A stretch of 64,000 nucleotides of DNA from Przewalskia tangutica (GCA_029844215.1 CM056721.1:57577815-57641814), one strand, 5' to 3'. Counted from the first letter of the stretch, positions 11,088 through 24,140 are shown. Numbers and translations are program-made. Notes: generated by a model not told the origin, from the sequence alone.

Positions 11088-13189
11088 GCACACTAGTAGC
11101 AAGACATGTCTTCCAACACTTAGAAAAATCACAACACCTTGTTCTTGACATTGAGCTCTCGGGTTTGCTCCTTTTGAACAAGAAAATATTTTCGTTTGTG
11201 GTTCTTTAGCCACAGACTTTAACCCAAGGTCCTAAGGGTATTGTAAGGATATCTCAATAGAAAGATCCGGAAAAACCGCATTTTTAGTTAGTCGCAAGGC
11301 GAAAACCAGGTGTTCTTCAACTTTGAAGTTGGAAATAGAAGAGGAGTTTTTCACAAGCTCTAAGGGTTGCAAATAGCGGATTGGAACATCAAGAAAAGGA
11401 GTTGGAGTTGCTAAGGATCGACTTAGGGTTTTGGATCATTTTGAGCTTAAGGAGGTAATAATCTCGTCTTGCTATTAAAATTCAAGATTTCATGTTGTAG
11501 TAGTTAGAAATGATCATGTGGATTATATTATGAAGAATGATATGTGTTATGGAATATTTGGATGGAATCCGAAAAGTTGCATGATTTAGCCTTTAAGATT
11601 GTAATTCAATTTAGTTACTAGTTTAGTAAATCGCATGTTATCTAAAGAATTGATTAAGGTGGTTATAATTGATAAGTTGTTTATGACTATATAACATGTT
11701 AGACCTAAGAAGTTGGATTGAAAAAGAATTGGAAAGGAATTTGTGTTATTGAATAAGTTAGCCGAGAATGGCTTTGATTAAGGACTTAGTTGGTATTAAT
11801 TGTGGGGCGGAATTTTACACGTATTGTAGGCGTGTAATCCCCTTTGATTGGTTGTTGTATTGAGCCTTAAATGTGGCGTGTTTGGTTATTGAATTCGGCC
11901 TTGAAAAAGGTGGCAAAGTATGTAGAAACAAAGGAAGTCTTTGTCAGATTTTCCGTAGAATTTAAGTGAATATTCTACGTTTGAAGCTAGAGGTTAATGG
12001 ACGTATTATGGCCATTATAGGTGGAAGTACTAAGTATAGCGTGTTCTACTTGAAGGATGGAATAGCTATCAAGGTTGAAGTACTTTGGAGCATTTTGCTA
12101 TTTATCGATAATCGTCGTGAGGTATGTGAACCTCTTCCTTCTTTTGACATGATTCTATGTATGGAATATACATGTGGTATTATTTCATGATTCCTTCTAC
12201 TCTTAGAAGTTAAGAGGTATGTATGTTGATTTACTCTACGTAAGGGTTATGTCTAAGTTATCCTAAGTTCTTACCAAGTCTTATGGGGATGTTGGTAAGA
12301 GTCGTTAGGAGGTATTTTGGAGCGAGTTGACTTGGCTAAGTTCTGACACAAATGAGAATAAGTATCGAACAAGCCCTTTGCGGCGTTAATAAAGGAAAAT
12401 GTAATGACAATCAATTAAGTTAAAATGAGTAGAATTCTCCATCTGCATAGAAGCTAAGATAAGACAAAATTGTATTACATTTTCTAGATCATGGCTACTT
12501 GATTAAGATCGTTATAAATAAGTATAACTTATTCACAACGCACCAAAGTATATGTTACTTAATTTATAAGAATTTACGTATGAAGTTTTAAGACTATGGA
12601 CCTCAAATTTTTAAAAGGTTAAGAGACTTTATTTTTCAAGTTATGGGACTTGATTCTTAAAGGAAGAAGTGAATTGATTTACAAGTATAGAATACTTGAC
12701 TTGGAAAGACTTGATTTCTAAAGTTAAGAAGCTTGATATTATAAGTTAAGAAACTGATTTTCTTAAAAGTTAAGAGACTTGAAGTATTTTGAAAGCTATG
12801 AAATTCGATTTGAAAGTATAAGTCTCTTGGTTATAAAAGGAATGAATTTGTCTAAGACATAAAGAGTTATAACGGCTTTATGGGAAGTTGGTTATAACAA
12901 CTTTATGGAAGATTAAAAGAATGGTTTTATTCAGTATTGTAAGCAAAGAAATGATTTGAAATAAAGAAAGGCAAATTGTTTTAAAGGTACCAATTGCTTA
13001 AGGTTTTTAAGAAAAAGTCACTTGATTTAGAAGCCGGTAAATGTATTTCTAAAAGGTATTGTGACTTGTCTTGAAAAGTAGATATGACTTGATACTACGG
13101 TTGTTAGTATCTTGGAAGTATTATTTGAAAAAGAGTCATTTTTAAAAGGAGTAAGTGCGTATACGTTGGGTTAAATTCGGATACTATAT

Positions 13190-13655
13190 GACTTTCTGCG
13201 TCCCAGTTGGGTCAGGCGTTATACCTTTATAGGCGGACTTGACTTTACGCGTCCCAGTTGGGCGGGCGGTATACCTTTATGGTCGGACTATGTGACCTTA
13301 CGCGTCGAGTTGGGTCGGGCGATATACCTTATGGGCGAACTATGTGACCTTACGCGTCGAGATTAGGCGGGCGGTATACCTTTATGGGCGAACTATGTGA
13401 CCTTACGCGTCCCAAGATTGGTGGCGGCGGTATACCTTATGGGCGAACTATATGACTTTACGCGTCCCAGTTGGCGGGCGGTATACCTTATGGGCGAACT
13501 ATGTGACTTTACGCGTCTGGGTGGGCGGGCGTTATACCTTTATGGGCGGACTATGTGACCTTACGCGTCGAGGATTGGGTGGGCGGTATACCTTTATGGG
13601 CGGACTATGTGACTTTATCGCGTCCCAGTTGGTAAGGCGGTATGGCGTCCCTCCG
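13190..13655 (+). repeat. About 52-bp minisatellite in element 2 5' LTR
   Basis: About nine units with the cores GACTATGTGACTTTACGCG, TCCCAGTTGGGCGGGCGG and TATACCTTTATGGGCG. It fills the same LTR position as the 62-bp array of element 1 but is unrelated in sequence. Confidence 0.92.
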
Positions 13656-14301
13656 TAAAAGGGCCGGTTTATGTTATGCAAGGTAAGTAAGTTATATGGT
13701 AATGAACTTGACGGTTTTTCCTGAGCATGAACGTAAGAATGTGACTATAACTTTTATGTAAAAATGGGAAAGGATAATAAGGTACGATTAAGTTCACGAG
13801 ATGGTAATGACATGGTAGGATCTGGTATTTACTTTTTTTTTATACTTGCCCCTGTCATTCTTCTGTATAGTTATGATTTGTTTATTGTACCTTATTTTCC
13901 GTTCCATATTAAATTTTGTTATCGACCCCGCCGTTTGTGTTCATGTCATGAGTTTAGGTACAAAGTTGTGGATCCATGAGCTTAGGATCTGGTTCAGATT
14001 TTGAGATGGCTCGATGTTAGGAGTTGTCATGGCTATGTATATTCGAGTGCAGCGGGGCCTTGTTCGTCATAGTATTTGTTCAAATCTTAGAAATCTGTAT
14101 TCATCGTAAATTTGGGTAGCTAGAGTTGTTTTACATTGTTAAGCAGCGTAGACCGCCCGGGTAATTTTTATGTTATAGTCGCCTTATCGGCAGCCTTAGT
14201 TTTTGGAAAAAAAGTGTTATTTATCTCTGCATGATTTGTTATGTTATATGATTAGAAGGTGCCGGTGAGGCACCCGTCATGGCGAGGTTGGAGTCGTGAC
14301 A

Positions 14302-15691
14302 AAAGTGGTATCGAAGCGATTAGTCCTCGGAAAATGTCTGACCGTGTCTAGTAGAGTCTTGATTATCGGTGTGTTGTGCACCACATCTATAATCGGGAAG
14401 TTGCGAGACATTTAAGATTGGTTTCCATTCTTCTCACTCACGAGATCGTGCGATAGAAATTTGTGTTGTTAGGGTCGTCTCTCCCTAACGAATTATGTTG
14501 ATTGCAGTTGTGAGAAAGACAACAGTGACCCAGGAAGGACTATGTGGAGTGCGTATCCAGGTTGGTAATGAGTATAGTATAGTTGGTATTGTGACATAGA
14601 TCTATACGGAGTGAGGTATGAGGGGCAGAGGCGTGGTGCCTAGAATGATGTTAGAGTACCAGGAGTTGGTAAAGACTAACTAGATCTGGGAAGGTATGGA
14701 GCGATTAATGAATTCTACTTGAGTCTTATGTTTTATTTTGAGATAATTGGGAAAAGATGAAGGTATCGATGAGGCGGTGAACCATAGAAGTCATGTTAAG
14801 AAACTTAATGGAATACCATGTTAATATATTAAGCTATGTGGTAGGCTTAAGAGAATTGTATGGATTAGGTCCATTATAGAGTAAGTAATGGTTGTTGTGA
14901 TCAAGACGACACGATTACGGTATTATGAGAAGTTTTTGTACCCGTTTACTGGGGGACTGGTAAGGTAGGCTTGGAGCATGGAAATTGCGATCCTAAGAAT
15001 ATTGATGACCGCTGAGACCTTAAATGTACAAGGTCTTCTCGGGTAGAAAGATTTATTATAGACCAAGAATAAGAGTTAAGTGCGACGGTGGGTCTGGGTG
15101 AGGACCTATTGCGGGTCGCCTCATAGTTTGAAATGGAGTGGGATCAGTTGGTAGTAGTTCCGCTACGTGGCGAGTCGCGCGGTGCAAGGCCCAAGTCTAG
15201 TTAATTGTTTCTGGGTTCATGGGCGCGTTCCACGGATCAGTCGTGGCGGAAATGGCCTTATATTGTTTTATAGAGTGACTCCAAAATTAGAGGCGAGAAT
15301 CGGTATGGAAGTTATGTATGTATGCTAGTATGAGTTGGAAATGCGGAAAGAAATGCGACCCAGTAAGAAAGATACCAACCAAGTGTAAAGGAATAGAGCA
15401 CGAATCCATAAGAACCTTTCGAGGTAACTACACGCGTGAGTGTTTGGGGTGGTAGGCGGCGGGAATATGAGATTTTCCGGTGATGATCTGATCGTCGGAC
15501 CCTAGTAGACCTAGTAGAGATGATTCTGACGGACTTTGAGGTCATTATGAGTATGGACTAGTTGGCTTTGTGAGTGCCAAGGTTGGCGTCTTAGTATAAG
15601 TATTGTTATGTGGCCATGGGTGGCGTATGTAATATGAAGAGCGCGAGAAAAAGGAGACCGTATCGCTATATAATTAGATTGGACTCAGAAA
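14302..15691 (+). other. Element 2 internal region: leader and degraded remnants
   Basis: Primer-binding site TGGTATCGAAGC (14306-14317) and the palindromic-loop hairpin (14361-14394, arms GATTATCGGTGTG and CACATCTATAATC, loop TTGTGCAC). The expected gag start near 14490-14520 is too degraded to call. Around 15085-15160, GGTGGGTCTGGGTGAGG and ATTGCGGGTC match in reverse the 3' internal block of Z and element 5 (34320-34385, 41215-41260). No reverse transcriptase or integrase. Confidence 0.7.
15385..15545 (+). pseudogene. Protease-region remnant in element 2
   Basis: AATAGAGCACGAATCCATAA followed by TTTCGAGGTAACTAC, then CTGATCGTCGGACC and GTAGAGATGATTCTGACGG, line up with the part of element 7 (56463-56620) immediately 3' of the LIDPGST protease active site. 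The active-site segment is missing and stops interrupt every frame. It shows that element 2 descends from a pol-bearing ancestor by deletion. Confidence 0.65.
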
Positions 15692-15726
15692 GAACATTCG
15701 AGGGCGAATGTTTCTAAGGGGAAGAA
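15692..15726 (+). other. Hairpin plus polypurine tract, element 2
   Basis: GAACATTCG, loop AGGG, CGAATGTTTC, then AAGGGGAAGAA ending one base before the 3' LTR. Same arrangement as in element 1. Confidence 0.85.
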
Positions 15727-18700
15727 TGTTACACCCGTAACTCCGGGACATGTTTAAGAGAATCTCGTAAGGAACTCGAGACTGAAATAGTGCGAAAGGA
15801 AGAATTGTTTTTCAGACGGAAAATCTTAGAAACGTCGGAAAGGAAAAATGTTAGTTGAGGAGAATTGGATTCTCAAAATGCATTAATTGAAGAAGTATGG
15901 AACTTATTATCATGATGGAAATTTATTTTTCTGGATTTGGTCATGTGGGGCCCTGAGGAATTTCGTTTTGTGGACCCATGAGGGTTACGGAATTTTATGG
16001 GCGAATGGGAGGCGACATGTGGCGCGCCCCATGGATTAGTCGAATTGAGACAAGGGTATAATGGTCATTTGACCAAAGTTTAGATGACAAAGTCTTGCAA
16101 GTAAGAGCTTGACATTGTTGACTAAGTCGAGAGCCAGCTTGATCTCTTCCTCCAAACTTTACAAGTGTTATGATCTAGACCCTCCAATGTATTATATAAG
16201 CACACTAGTAGTAAGACTTGTCTTCCAACACTTAGAAAAAATCACAACACCTTGTTCTTCAACATTGAGCTCTCGGGTTTGCTCCTTTTGAACAAGAAAA
16301 TATTTTCGTTTGTGGTTCTTTAGCCACAAGACTTTAACCCAAGGTCCCTAAGGGTATTGTAAGGATATCTCAATAGAAAGATCCCGGAAAAACCGCATTT
16401 TTTCGTTAGTGCATGGCGAAAACCAGGTGTTCTTGACTTTGAAGTTGGAAATAGAAGAGGAGTTTTTCACAAGCTTCTAAGGGCTGCAAATAGTGGATTG
16501 GAACGTCAAGAAAAGGAGTTGGAGTTGCTAAGGATCGACTTAGGGTTTTGGATCATTTTGAGCTTAAGGAGTTAATAATCTTCGTCTTGCTATTAAAATT
16601 CAAGATTTCATGTTGTAGTAGTTAGAAATGATCATGTGGATTATATTATGAAGAATGATATGTGTTATGGAATATTTGGATGGAATCCGAAAAGTTGCAT
16701 GATTTAGCCTTTAAGATTGTAATTCAATTTAGTTACTAGTTTAGTCGTCGCATGTTATCTAAAGAATTGATTGAGGTGGTTATAATTGCTAAGTTGTTTA
16801 TGACTATATAACATGTTAGACCTAAGAAGTTGGATTGAAAAAGAATTGGAAAGGAATTTGAGTTATTGAATAAGTTAGCCGAGAATGGCCTTGATTAAGG
16901 ACTTAGTTGGTATTAATTGTGGGGCGGAATTTTACACGTATTGTAAGGCATGTAATCCCCTTTGATTGGTTGTTGTATTGAGCCTTAAATGTGGCGTGTT
17001 TGGTTATTGAATTCGGACTTGAAAAAGGTGGCAAAGTATGTAGAAACAAAGGAAGTGCTGTCCGATTTTCCGTAGAATTTAGTAACGAATATTCTACGTT
17101 TGAAGCTAGAGGTTAATGGACGTATTATGGCCATTATAGGTGGAAGTACTAAGTATAGCGTGTTCTACTTGAAGGATGTAATAGCTATCAAGGTTGAAGT
17201 ACTTTGGAGCATTTTGCTATTTATCGATAATCGTCGCGAGGTATGTGAACCTCTTCCTTCTTTTGACATGATTCTATGTATGGAATATACATGTGGTATT
17301 ATTTCATGATTCCTTCTACTCTTAGAAGTTAAGAGGTATGTATGTTGATTTACTCTACGTAAGGGTTATGTCTAAGTTATCCTAAGTTCTTACCAAGTCT
17401 TATGGGGGATGTTGGTAAGAGTCGTTAGAAGGTATTTTGGAGCCAAGTTGACTTGGCTAAGATTCTGACACAAATGAGAATAAGTATCGAACAAGCCACT
17501 GCAGCGTTAATAAAGGAAAATGTAATGACAATCAATTAAGTTAAAATGAGTAGAATTCTCCATCTGCATAGAAGCTAAGATAAGACAAAATTGTATTATA
17601 TTTTCTAGATCATGGATACTTGATTAAGATCGTTATAAATAAGTATAACTTATTCACAACGCACCAAAGTATATGTTACTTAATTTATAAGAATTTACGT
17701 ATGAAGTTTTAAGACTATGGACCTCAAATTTTTAAAAGGTTAAGAGACTTTATTTTTCAAGTTATGAGACTTGATTCTTAAAGGAAGAAGTGAATTGATT
17801 TACAAGTATAGAATACTTGACTTGGAAAGACTTGATTTCTAAAGTTAAGAAGCTTGATATTATAAGTTAAAGCTGGTTTTCTTAAAAGTTAAGAGACTTG
17901 AAGTATTTTGAAAGCTATGAAATTCGATTTGAAAGTATAAGTCTTTTGGTTATAAAAGGAATGAATTTGTCTAAGACATAAAGAGTTATAACGGCTTTAT
18001 GGAAAGTTGGTTATAACAACTTTATGGAAGATTAAAGAATGGTTTTATTCGATTATTGTAAGCAAAGAAATGATTTGAAATAAAGAAGGGCAAATTGTTT
18101 TAAAGGTACCAATTGCTTAAGGTTTTTAAGAAAGAAGTCACTTGATTTAGAAAGCGTAAATGTATTTCTAAAAGGTATTGTGACTTGTCTTGAAAAGTAG
18201 ATATGACTTGATACTACGGTTGTTAGTATCTTGGAAGTATTATTTGAAAAAGTCATTTTTAAAAGGAGTAAGTGCGAACACGTTGGGTTAAATTCGGATA
18301 CTATATGACTTTACGCATCCCAGTTGGGCGAAGCGGTATACCTTTATGGGCGGACTACATGACTTTACGCGTCCCAGTTGGGCGGGCGTATACCTTTATG
18401 GGCGGACTATGTGACCTTACGCGTCGAGTTGGGCGGGCGGTATACCTTTATGGGCGGTATGTGACTTCTGGCGTCCCAGTTGGGCGGGCGGTATACCTTT
18501 ATGGGCGGACTATGTGACTTTACGCGTCCCAGTTGGGTAGGCGGTATACCTTTATGGGCGGACTATGTGACCTTACGCGTCGAGATTGGGCGGGCGGTAT
18601 ACCTTTATGGGCGAACTATGTGACTTTATCGCGTCCCAGTTGGTAGGCGGTATGGCGTCCTCGTAAAGGGCGATTTATGTTATGCAAGGTAAGTAAGTTA

Positions 18701-19301
18701 TATGGTAAAGAACTTGGCGGTTTTCACGAGCATGAGCGTAAGAATGTGACTATAACTTTTATGTAAAAATGGGAAAGGATAATAAAGTGCGATTAAGTTC
18801 ACGAGATGGTAATGACACGGTAGGATCACGGTATTTACTTTTTTTATACTTGCCCTGTCATTCTTTTATGCGATTATGATTTGTTCTTGTACCTTATTTT
18901 CCGTTCCATATTGGTACCTATTATGCGACCCCTTTCGGGCTGCGTTCATGTCCATGAGTTTCGTGCGATTGTGGATCGCGAGCTTAGGATCTGGTTGGCA
19001 TTTTGAGATGGCTCGATGTTAGGAGTTGTCATGGCTATGTATATTGATTAGTGCGGCGGGGCCTTGTCCGTCATAGTATTTGTTCAAATCTTAGAAGTGC
19101 ATGTATTCATCGTATTTGGAATGGCTAGAGTTGTTTTTACATTGTTAAGCAGCGTAGACCGCCCGGGGTAATTTTTATGTTATGGCGCCTTATCGGCAGC
19201 GCCTTGATTTTGAAAAAAAAAGTGTTATTTATCTTCATGATTTGTTATGTTATATGATTAGAAGGGTGCCGGTAGGTACGATGGCCGAGTCGGTCGTGTG
19301 A
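15727..19301 (+). mobile_element. Element 2 3' LTR
   Basis: About 3.58 kb, co-linear with the 5' LTR. TATA box 16193-16199, inverted repeat CGTAGAAT/ATTCTACG 17071-17098, GTTATAAC pair near 17987-18020, GATACTA hairpin near 18209-18230, minisatellite 18296-18660. The splice-donor-like site has lost a G (GGAGTTAATA near 16570). The end is degraded: GTCGTGTGATG in place of GTCGTGACA. Confidence 0.9.
18296..18660 (+). repeat. About 52-bp minisatellite in element 2 3' LTR
   Basis: About seven units of the same type as 13190-13655, two fewer than in the 5' LTR, so the array changed length after insertion or during reverse transcription. Confidence 0.9.
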
Positions 19302-19599
19302 TGATTCTTATGTACGATTATGCCTCGCGTAAGGCAACCGGGGCCCGAAGGGCAATCACGTGAGAGGAGGCTAGTAGAACACGAGAGGTTCACGAGGGCA
19401 GCCCAATCATTACTGTGGTAGTGCTTGAGCCAGCGAGTTCTCTGCGCCGCCATCCCAGGAGAGTTTAGAGCGGCGGCGGTCTCTCACGAGGCCACAATAC
19501 ACGAGCCTTGAACCACGACCGAGAGCAGAGGATATGGGTTATAAGGAGATGGCCCGATTACTAGCTAGGATTGTGGAGGCGTGAGGGCGGAGGCTGGTA
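19302..19599 (+). pseudogene. Gag N-terminal remnant of element X
   Basis: Resumes the X leader after element 2. ATG at 19320 begins MPRVRQP in one frame, and the next frame reads the usual RKAT-type basic start, implying a one-base loss. Near 19534-19580, GGTTATAAGGAGATGGCCCG and the following bases read GYKEMARLLARIVEA, the segment before the Gag core. Gag is cut at 19599 by the minus-strand LTR of Y. Confidence 0.75.
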
Positions 19600-20061
19600 T
19601 GTCACGACCCGACTCCGGGCCCGCGACTGGTGCCCTATCTGGGCACCCCTTACAGGTACACATCATAGAATAGTAGCGGAACATACATACAACTCAAAAG
19701 TACAAGTCATAAAATATCAATAGGCTAGCCGATAAGGCCACCTTCCAAAAATATATACATGACCCAAAAAGCAATCATATCCCCTTCTCTTTATATACAA
19801 CCCAATCCACAATATATGACTACAGACCTATAAGAATTTTGATAACAACTGTGACGGGATAGGGTCCCGCCATACCCCTGAATGTACATAAATCTACAAC
19901 ATCAGGGAAACCGTACCAAAAGACAAGCCTCCGGAGAAATGGAGCCTTGACCAGTGATCGGTGATCACAGAGTGAGGATCCACAACACCTTACCTACCTG
20001 CGGCATGAGCAGCGACTCTCGAGAAGAAATTCGATTACACAATATGTACCAAGTATGTAAA
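19600..20061 (-). mobile_element. Y LTR, part 1 (3' end of LTR, minus strand)
   Basis: TGTCACGACCCGACTCCGGG is the reverse complement of the GGGTCGTGACA LTR terminus, and GGTGCCCTATCTGGGCACC is the terminal hairpin. It continues as a minus-strand U5-like region to GTAA at 20058-20061, where the plus-strand solo LTR starts. Y is inserted in the gag of X. Confidence 0.85.
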
Positions 20062-21702
20062 TGTTACACCCCGTAAGTCTAGGACATGTAAAAGAGAATG
20101 TGCTTAAGGAAACAAGACTTAGAATTTAGTACGAAAGGAAGAATTGTTAATCTTAGAGCAGGAAAGGAAAAATGTTCGTTGTTGAGAATTGGATTCTCAA
20201 AATGCATTATTTGAAGAGTATGGAACTCTTAACTTTTTGGAAATTTAGTTTGTGGATTTGGTCATGTGGGGCCCTTGAGGAATTTTACGTTTTGTGGGGC
20301 CATGAGTGTTACATAATTTTATGGGCCGAATGAGAGGCGACACGTGGCACCCCACATTTGGTCTTGGGCGAATTGGTGTAAGGGTAAAATGGTCATTGAC
20401 CACCTTGGAAGATTAGTCTTGCTAGCGTGACATTGTTGACTTGTCGAAACATCGCATGGGCTTGATCTAGTGAAACCCATCCAAGCCTCGCATTTGTTGT
20501 AATCTAAGCCTTCGATGTGTTTTAAATACTACACTAGTAGCAAGACTTGGCATTTCTACACTTAGAAAAATTAGAGAACACCTTGTTCCTGATAGTTGCT
20601 CTCGGCGAGGCCTCTTTAGGAAGACAAAATTTTGTAGTTTTGATCCATTAGCCACAAGACTTTAACCCAATGTCCCTTAGGGTATGGTAAGGATATCTCG
20701 ATAGAAAGATTAGGAAAAAGCGGCGTTTTCGTATTAGTCATGGCGGAAACTTGAGGAGTTCTTGACTTTGAAGTTGGAACTTGAAGATGGGTTCTTCATA
20801 GGCCTCAGGAGTGCTTGGGCGGTTTGGAACCTAAGGAAAGGAGCTAAGAATTGCTAAGGCGCGACTTTGAATCTTGGAAATTTTAAGGGCTTGGAAAGGT
20901 ATAAATTTTGTCGTTTTAGCAATTAAGTTTACTTATTGATTGTAGCTATGGATATTAGCAAGCATGAGTTATATATTATGTAGTTGGATTAGTGTATTGG
21001 CTATTGGAACCCTAATCCGAAAACTAGCATGTTTAGCCTTAAGATTGGAATTCAAGTTGATTATTAGTTTAAAGTCGTCGCATGTTGTATAAGAAAGAAA
21101 TTGTAGTTGTTGAAGTTGTTTATGACTATATAACATGTTATACCTTAGAACTTAGAATTTGAAAAGGATTGGAAAAGACTTTGAATTGTGGTTATGTTGT
21201 TAGCCGAGAATGGCTTGATTATGGACTAAGTTGGTATTAATTGTGGGGCGGAATTTTACACGTATTGTAAGGCGTGTAATCCCCTTTGTTTGGTTGTTAT
21301 TTGAGCCTTAAATGTGGCGTGTTGGTTATTGTATTCGGCCTTGAAAAAGTTGGCAAAGTGAGTAGAAACAAAGGAAGTGCTGCCCGATTTTCCGTAGAAT
21401 TAGAGACTATATACTTAGTATTATTCTACGTTAGAGACTAGAAGTTGATAGTCTTGTTGTGACCATTATAGGTTGACACTTCTACGTACGGCGTATTCGG
21501 CTTAGCTTGTGGATATTAACCGAAAAGGTATGTGAACTATCTCCTCTTCTAGCATGATTCCTTAAGATAAAGAAAGTAAGTTCTACTCCTTAAATGATTC
21601 ATTCCTTGGTTGTACTTGGATTGCCTAATATAGAATTTGTTCTATGAACTTCCTTGATTGTACTTTGATGTGTAAATTGTAAGTTGTATAATCCATTGCC
21701 TT

Positions 21703-22142
21703 AGTGAAGTTGGATTCTTAAAAGTGAAAGTATTTTACTTAAAGTACATAGAGTCTTGAAAAGGAAGTGGTTTCCAAACCTTTTGGCTAGTGCCTTAGTT
21801 CCAAAACCTAAAGGTCATTATAATGACTTTAGGGGAGTCAAAAGAGTGATTTACTTAATTGTTTTAAGAGAGGAGAAATGACATGATTTAAGAGAAGTAA
21901 CTTGTTTTAAAGGTGTGAGTTAAGTGAAGTTGGATTCTTAAAAGTGAAAGTATTTTACTTAAAGTACATAGAGTCTTGAAAAGGAAGTGGTTTCCAAACC
22001 TTTTGGCTAGTGCCTTAGTTCCAAAACCTAAAGGTCATTATAATGACTTTAGGGGAGTCAAAGGAGTGATTTACTTAATTGTTTTAAGAGAGGAGAAATG
22101 ACATGATTTAAGAGAAGTAACTTGTTTTAAAGGTGTGAGTTA
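21703..22142 (+). repeat. 220-bp tandem duplication in solo LTR
   Basis: 21703-21922 and 21923-22142 are almost identical, from AGTGAAGTTGGATTC to AAAGGTGTGAGTTA; one visible difference is AAAAGAGTG against AAAGGAGTG. A recent event. The related minus-strand LTR (24420-28103) carries the segment once, near 26230-26460. Confidence 0.9.
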
Positions 22143-22555
22143 CTTGAGGTTTAAAAGTAGAAGAAACTTATTTTCTAAATATTAAGAGACTTGAAGTATT
22201 TTGAAAGTTAAGAACTTGATTTGTAAGTATGTGATACTTGGTTTTAAAAGTATAAGTCTCTTGGTTATAAAAGGAATGAAATTGTCTAAAAACCATAAAG
22301 GGTTATAACGGCTTTATGTGAAGTTGGTTATAACGGCTTTATGGAAGGTTTAGAAAGTTGTCTATTTTGATTAATGGGCATAAGTTGCCTTGATTGTGAA
22401 AATTTGAAGTTACTTGATTTCAAGCTTTGAAATGAGTTTTCTAAGAGTGTAGTAACTTACTTTGAAAAATAGACACGCCTTGATACTACGGGTGTTAGTA
22501 TCTTGGGATTTTACATAAAAAGGAGTCTTTTGAAAAGAGATATGCGTGCAGTAGT

Positions 22556-22915
22556 ACTTTGGCTTGTTAAATGAGAATTATTCTATTTGTGCCTCGATAA
22601 GTACTTTGGCTTGTTAAATGAGAATTATTCTATTTGTGCCTTGATAAGTACTTTGGCTTGTTAAATGAGAATTATTCTATTTGTGCCTTGATAAGTACTT
22701 TGGCTTGATTAATTGAGAATTATTCTAAGTGCGCCTTGATAAGTACTTTGGCTTGATTAACTGAGAATTATTCTAAAGTGTGCCTTGATAAGTACTTTGG
22801 CTTGATTAATTGAGAATTATTCTAAGTGTGCCTTGATAAGTACTTTGGCTTGATTAATTGAGAATTATTCTAAGTGTGCCTTGCTAAGTACTTTGGCTTG
22901 TTTAATTAAGAATTG
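22556..22915 (+). repeat. 48-bp minisatellite in solo LTR
   Basis: About eight units of AGTACTTTGGCTTG, WTTAAWTGAGAATTATTC and a TRTGCCTTGATA segment. The first three units form one variant (CTATTTGTGCC) and later ones another (CTAAGTGTGCC), showing local spread of variants within the array. Confidence 0.93.
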
Positions 22916-23107
22916 CATATATGTGCTGGTGATAGCCTTTGAGTGCAAGTATTATGTTTTATTACGTTGTCGCGACTCTCGGTTGGATGGCCGGCGGTCT
23001 TGTTGTAAGTACTTGGGCGTCAGAAGCGGTGATGTGGGATTCCACGGGTATCTTCAGTTATTTGTAGTACTTGGGTTAAATTCCCAGATTTTTATAAAGA
23101 CACAGTA

Positions 23108-23445
23108 GTGCTTATGTGTTGTTTGTGGCGGTCGAGATAGGGTAAGAGTATAAGTGAGGGTAAACCCCAGACATTATACCACAGCTTGTTTTGTTTGATG
23201 GTCGGTCGAGATAGGGTAAGAGTATAAGTGAGGGTAAACCCCCAGGCCTATACCATACTCGAGTAAGAGTATAAATGAGGATAAACCCCCAAGACATTAT
23301 ACCACTGCTTGTTTTGTTTGATGGTCGGTCGAGATAGGGTAAGAGTATAAGTGAGGTATCCCCAAGGCCTATACCACCTTCTCGGTAAGAGTATAAATGA
23401 GGGTAAACCCCAGAGATTATACCACCTGCTTTACCACTGCTCGTC
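23108..23445 (+). repeat. Second minisatellite in solo LTR (about 50-75 bp units)
   Basis: About five units containing GGTCGAGATAGGGTAAGAG, TATAAGTGAGGGTAAACCCC and ATTATACCAC. The units alternate between versions with and without the CTGCTTGTTTTGTTTGATGG segment, giving a higher-order pattern. Confidence 0.88.
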
Positions 23446-24140
23446 TTCTACTTGGCGTCTGATTTTAGGACACGAGTGGGACTTGGTGTTCATGTATACC
23501 TATTGGTGTTATATTATATCATGAAGGTGGCGGTGAGGAAGGATTCCACGGGCATGATTGATATTATGGCGTAGACCCGTGGTTATATTTAGAAATGACT
23601 TGAGGCATCGTCCACGACTTGATATATTTGCTTATGTATTATATGCTGTAGGTTGGCTATCATACATGTCTCTGCTTTGTTTAGGCTGTTATGATTTCAT
23701 TCTGATGCTACTGTTTCACATACTTGGTTCATTCTTGTCTTGACCTCGCCCGAAGCTGCGTTCATCTGCGAGTTTAGGTCACGGATTTGATGATCGGCGG
23801 TGTAGGACCACCTTTCGAGTTTTGGATAGCTACTTACGTTGGGAGTTTATCTTTTTGGTATAGTTCCTTGATGCAGGCTTTTATGCGGTTATGGAGTGCA
23901 GCGGGGCCTTGTCGTAATAGTTGATATAACTCGTAAGTGCGTATTCATATGTAGGATTGGACTCATATGCGATGTAGTGTCTTTTGTTTATGTATATTAT
24001 ATGGCGGCCTTGTCGGCTTTTCCACTTGCGTCTGATTGGTTTAAAAAAAAGAGGTGTTATTTAATTTCCATGATTTACTTAGTTGTTAAGGTAGAAGGGT
24101 GCCCGGTAGGGCTGATCACGGGCTTGGGGTTGGGCGTGGC

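Larger units (their letters stand above)
10609..14301 (+). mobile_element. Element 2 5' LTR
   Basis: About 3.69 kb. Starts TGTTACACCCCGTAACTCC, ends GTCGTGACA. Degenerate G-box region GGCGACATGTGGCGCG near 10901-10916; TATA box 11081-11087; splice-donor-like GGAG|GTAATA at 11454/11455; inverted repeat CGTAGAAT/ATTCTACG at 11954-11979; conserved block with AATAAA about 12385-12497; GTTATAAC pair at 12866 and 12891; GATACTA hairpin 13091-13111; 52-bp minisatellite; GGTGCCGGTGAGGCACC terminal hairpin. Confidence 0.92.
10609..19301 (+). mobile_element. Element 2: non-autonomous Ty3/gypsy element with 3.6-kb LTRs
   Basis: LTRs 10609-14301 and 15727-about 19301 flank an internal region of only about 1.43 kb, with a primer-binding site at 14306 and a polypurine tract at 15716-15726. 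It is inserted between the primer-binding site and gag ATG of X. The target duplication is GTATT at 10604-10608; the right copy reads TGATT (19302-19306) and the LTR end is blurred, so the 3' boundary is good to a few bases. Only a protease remnant of pol is present. Confidence 0.9.
20062..24140 (+). mobile_element. Solo LTR inside Y (plus strand, 4.1 kb)
   Basis: Starts TGTTACACCCCGTAAGTC and ends near 24140 with GGTGCCCGGTAGGG ... GGGCGTGG, where GTGACA is expected. There is no primer-binding site or gag after it; the flanking Y LTR resumes at once, so this is a solo LTR left by LTR-LTR recombination. The right duplication is unclear (left GTAA, right GATAAG). Contains CGTAGAAT/ATTCTACG at 21393-21430, GTTATAAC pair at 22302 and 22327, GATACTA hairpin 22482-22502, splice-donor-like AAAG|GTATAA near 20898, a 220-bp duplication and two minisatellites. 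Confidence 0.85.

Noticed and set aside
11966..12190. Open frame 11966-12190, repeated at 17100-17309, as a conserved small gene
   Set aside because: The repeat is simply the two LTRs of element 2; the stretch covers the conserved inverted-repeat block and has no recognisable domain or codon bias.
22556..22915. CRISPR-like regular array (about 48-bp unit)
   Set aside because: Units are contiguous and near identical throughout, with no unique spacers; this is a eukaryotic minisatellite inside an LTR.
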